DNA from: Caballeronia sp. Lep1P3
GTDB lineage: Bacteria; Pseudomonadota; Gammaproteobacteria; Burkholderiales; Burkholderiaceae
Assembly (NCBI RefSeq): GCF_022879595.1
Contig: NZ_CP084265.1
Coordinates: forward strand, 186,001-250,000
Reading direction: 5' to 3'
Length of the DNA: 64,000 nt
A model generated the notes under the pieces. The model had not been told where the DNA came from, did not search any database, and saw nothing but the letters and a program-made list of their open reading frames with translations. This document shows, piece by piece, positions 62,381 to 64,000 of the stretch; position 1 is the first letter of the stretch, and each line of letters begins with the position of its first letter. A program made the position numbers and the translations under genes.

Positions 62381-63612
62381 ACATCTATGCGGTAGGCGGC
62401 GCGATCCGCGACGAATTGCTGGGCGTGCCGGTGGTGGATCGCGATTACGTGGTCGTCGGCGCGACGCCCGAGCAGATGGTCGCGCAGGGATTCAGGCCGG
62501 TCGGCAAGGACTTTCCGGTGTTTCTGCATCCGCAGACGCACGAGGAATACGCGCTCGCGCGTACCGAGCGCAAGACGGCGGCGGGCTATCACGGCTTTCA
62601 GTTCTACTATTCGCCGGACGTGACGCTCGAAGAGGACCTGGCGCGGCGCGACCTGACGATCAACGCGATGGCGCGCGAGGTGAATCCGGCGGGCGAACTC
62701 GTCGGCCCGGTGATCGATCCGTTCGACGGCCAGCGCGATTTGAAGAACAAGCTCTTCCGTCATGTGGGCGACGCGTTCATCGAAGATCCGGTGCGCATTC
62801 TCCGGCTCGCGCGATTCGCGGCGCGTTTCGCGGATTTCAGCGTCGCCGACGAGACGCAGGCGCTCATGAAGCGGATGGTCGAAGCTGGCGAAGTCGACGC
62901 GCTCGTTCCCGAGCGCGTGTGGCAGGAAGTGTCGCGCGGATTGATGGAGAAGCGGCCGTCGCGCATGTTCGAGGTGTTGCGCGGCTGCGGTGCGCTCGCG
63001 CGGATTATTCCCGAAGTGGATGCGCTGTGGGGCGTGCCGCAGCGTGCGGACTATCACCCGGAAGTGGACACCGGCGTGCATGTGATGATGGTGCTGGACT
63101 ATGCGGCGTCGCAGGGCTATGCGCTGCCGGTGCGCTTCGCCGCGCTGACGCACGATCTCGGCAAGGCGACGACGCCGGAGGACGTGTTGCCGCGTCACAT
63201 CGGACACGAGGGGCGCAGCGTCGATTTGCTGAAGCCTTTGTGCGAGCGCTTGCGCGTGCCGAACGAATGCCGCGATCTTGCGATGCTGGTCGCGCGGGAG
63301 CACGGCAACATTCATCGCGTGATGGACATGGGCGCGGCGGCGCTCGTGCGGCTTTTCGAACGCACCGATGCGTTGCGCAAGCCTGCGCGCTTTGCGGAAG
63401 CGCTTCAGGCCTGTGTCGCGGATGCGCGCGGGCGGCTTGGACTCGAGCAGCAGGCTTATCCGCAGGCGGAGCGTTTGCGCGAGGCGCTCGTGGCGGCGCG
63501 ATCCGTCGATGCGGGGGCTGTTGCGCAGAGGTTTGCGCTTGAACCTGCTCGCATTAAGGAGGCTGTGCATGCGGCGCGGGTTGAGGCCGTACAGGTGGGG
63601 GTTTTTAGTTAG
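62377..63612 (+). CDS. cca: CCA-adding tRNA nucleotidyltransferase
   Basis: The enzyme builds and repairs the CCA end of tRNAs without a template. The 411-residue protein starts [34 protein letters not shown], with the nucleotide-binding GG and the metal-binding DxD. It continues with [24 protein letters not shown] and an HD phosphohydrolase domain ([25 protein letters not shown]) at about 245-275. That makes it the bacterial type 1 form with extra phosphatase activity. The last 100 bases are rich in G and T where they meet palindrome D. Confidence 0.96.
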   Translation: [411 protein letters not shown]

Positions 63613-63624
63613 GGATTTTTAGTT

Positions 63625-64000
63625 CGTACTTAGTTTCGTTGGCGCTTATTTTTGTTGGTGCTGATTGTTCGTGTCGGTCTATTCGGTGCTTTGCTTCGGT
63701 GCTTAGTTTTGGTGTCGGTCTATTAGCGTTGCCCCTCCCCGGGGCGGGGGTCACTTTCTTTGCTGCTGCAAAGAAAGTAACCAAAGAAAGCAGCTTTTCA
63801 AGCCCGCAGCAGCTAGTGCCTGAGCAGCTTCCGGCAAGACGGTGGCAATCTAACTAATCAACAGCCTTGAATGAGCTTCCACGCCCGCGGAGCGCCACGT
63901 CCTGCGAGCCCCTTGGCTCGTTAACACCCAGGGTTTGCGCCGGTAAGCGCGCTTGCTCGCGTTAGCGTCTACAGCAAGCAAACTGCCGGTGTCTCAAACG
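63625..64000 (-). repeat. Large palindromic repeat element, copy D (cut by the window end)
   Basis: Copy D is in the opposite orientation to A-C. Its first arm carries the short CTTTCTTTG-CTGCTG-CAAAGAAAG hairpin and AATCTAACTAATCAACAGCC, which is the reverse complement of the right arm of copy B. The sequence at 63920-64000 (CCCAGGGTTTGCGC to GTGTCTCAAACG) is the reverse complement of the B/C loop. The outer end is a stack of at least two terminal modules (GGTGCTT...GTGTCGGTCTATT). It follows cca; the other arm lies beyond the window. Confidence 0.82.

Overview
The window is high-GC DNA (roughly 63-66% by eye) from a betaproteobacterium of the Burkholderiaceae, most like the Paraburkholderia/Caballeronia group. 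The evidence is the fliF-K operon divergent from fliE-S-T, the ahcY / holin-like membrane protein / metF order behind an SAH riboswitch, and the general protein character. No rRNA, tRNA or CRISPR array was recognised.

Region 1 (1-25,022) is a nearly continuous flagellar cluster: the end of flgI, flgJ, a PilZ brake gene (ycgR), flgKL, fliLMNO, fliPQR, then on the minus strand fliF-G-H-I-J-K, and on the plus strand fliE, fliS, fliT, a second FliK-like protein and a truncated FlhB-like protein. Sigma-28 (FliA) promoters of the form TAAA-N15-GCCGATAA precede ycgR, flgK and fliS. Three large imperfect palindromes of about 0.66-0.72 kb sit at the operon joints (3,091; 7,176; 12,615). The third is split by an intact IS256-family insertion with an 8-bp target duplication. 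A fourth, in the opposite orientation, starts after cca at about 63,625 and runs off the window. This repeat family is the least explained structure here. Its outer flanks also show a mirror-image strand composition bias that runs into the neighbouring coding ends.

Region 2 (25,023-34,332) is housekeeping: an AidB-type acyl-CoA dehydrogenase, an OmpA-like inner-membrane-anchored protein, a LysR regulator divergent from a cidA/lrgA-lrgB pair, and the methyl-cycle genes ahcY (SAH riboswitch), a small membrane protein and metF.

Region 3 (34,535-41,423) is a dipeptide ABC transporter operon, dppABCDF, with a very strong hairpin between dppA and dppB, followed by a TraB/GumN-family protein.

Region 4 (41,501-52,550) is an exopolysaccharide locus of the Wzx/Wzy type. 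It holds a PslG-like secreted glycosidase on the plus strand and, on the minus strand, a WcaJ-type priming transferase, Wza, Wzb, Wzc, one GT4 glycosyltransferase, one pyruvyltransferase, Wzx and Wzy. Both the glycosyltransferase and the pyruvyltransferase appear to carry a single-base frameshift, so the locus is either decaying or has sequence errors.

Region 5 (53,076-58,063) is the 5-oxoproline module: pxpB-pxpC-pxpA, a terminator, then DUF969-DUF979 (putative 5-oxoproline transporter), with a divergent winged-helix regulator.

Region 6 (58,082-64,000) holds 5-formyl-THF cyclo-ligase, a soluble lytic transglycosylase, an NDUFA9-like protein, a glutathione S-transferase and the CCA-adding enzyme, then the fourth palindrome.
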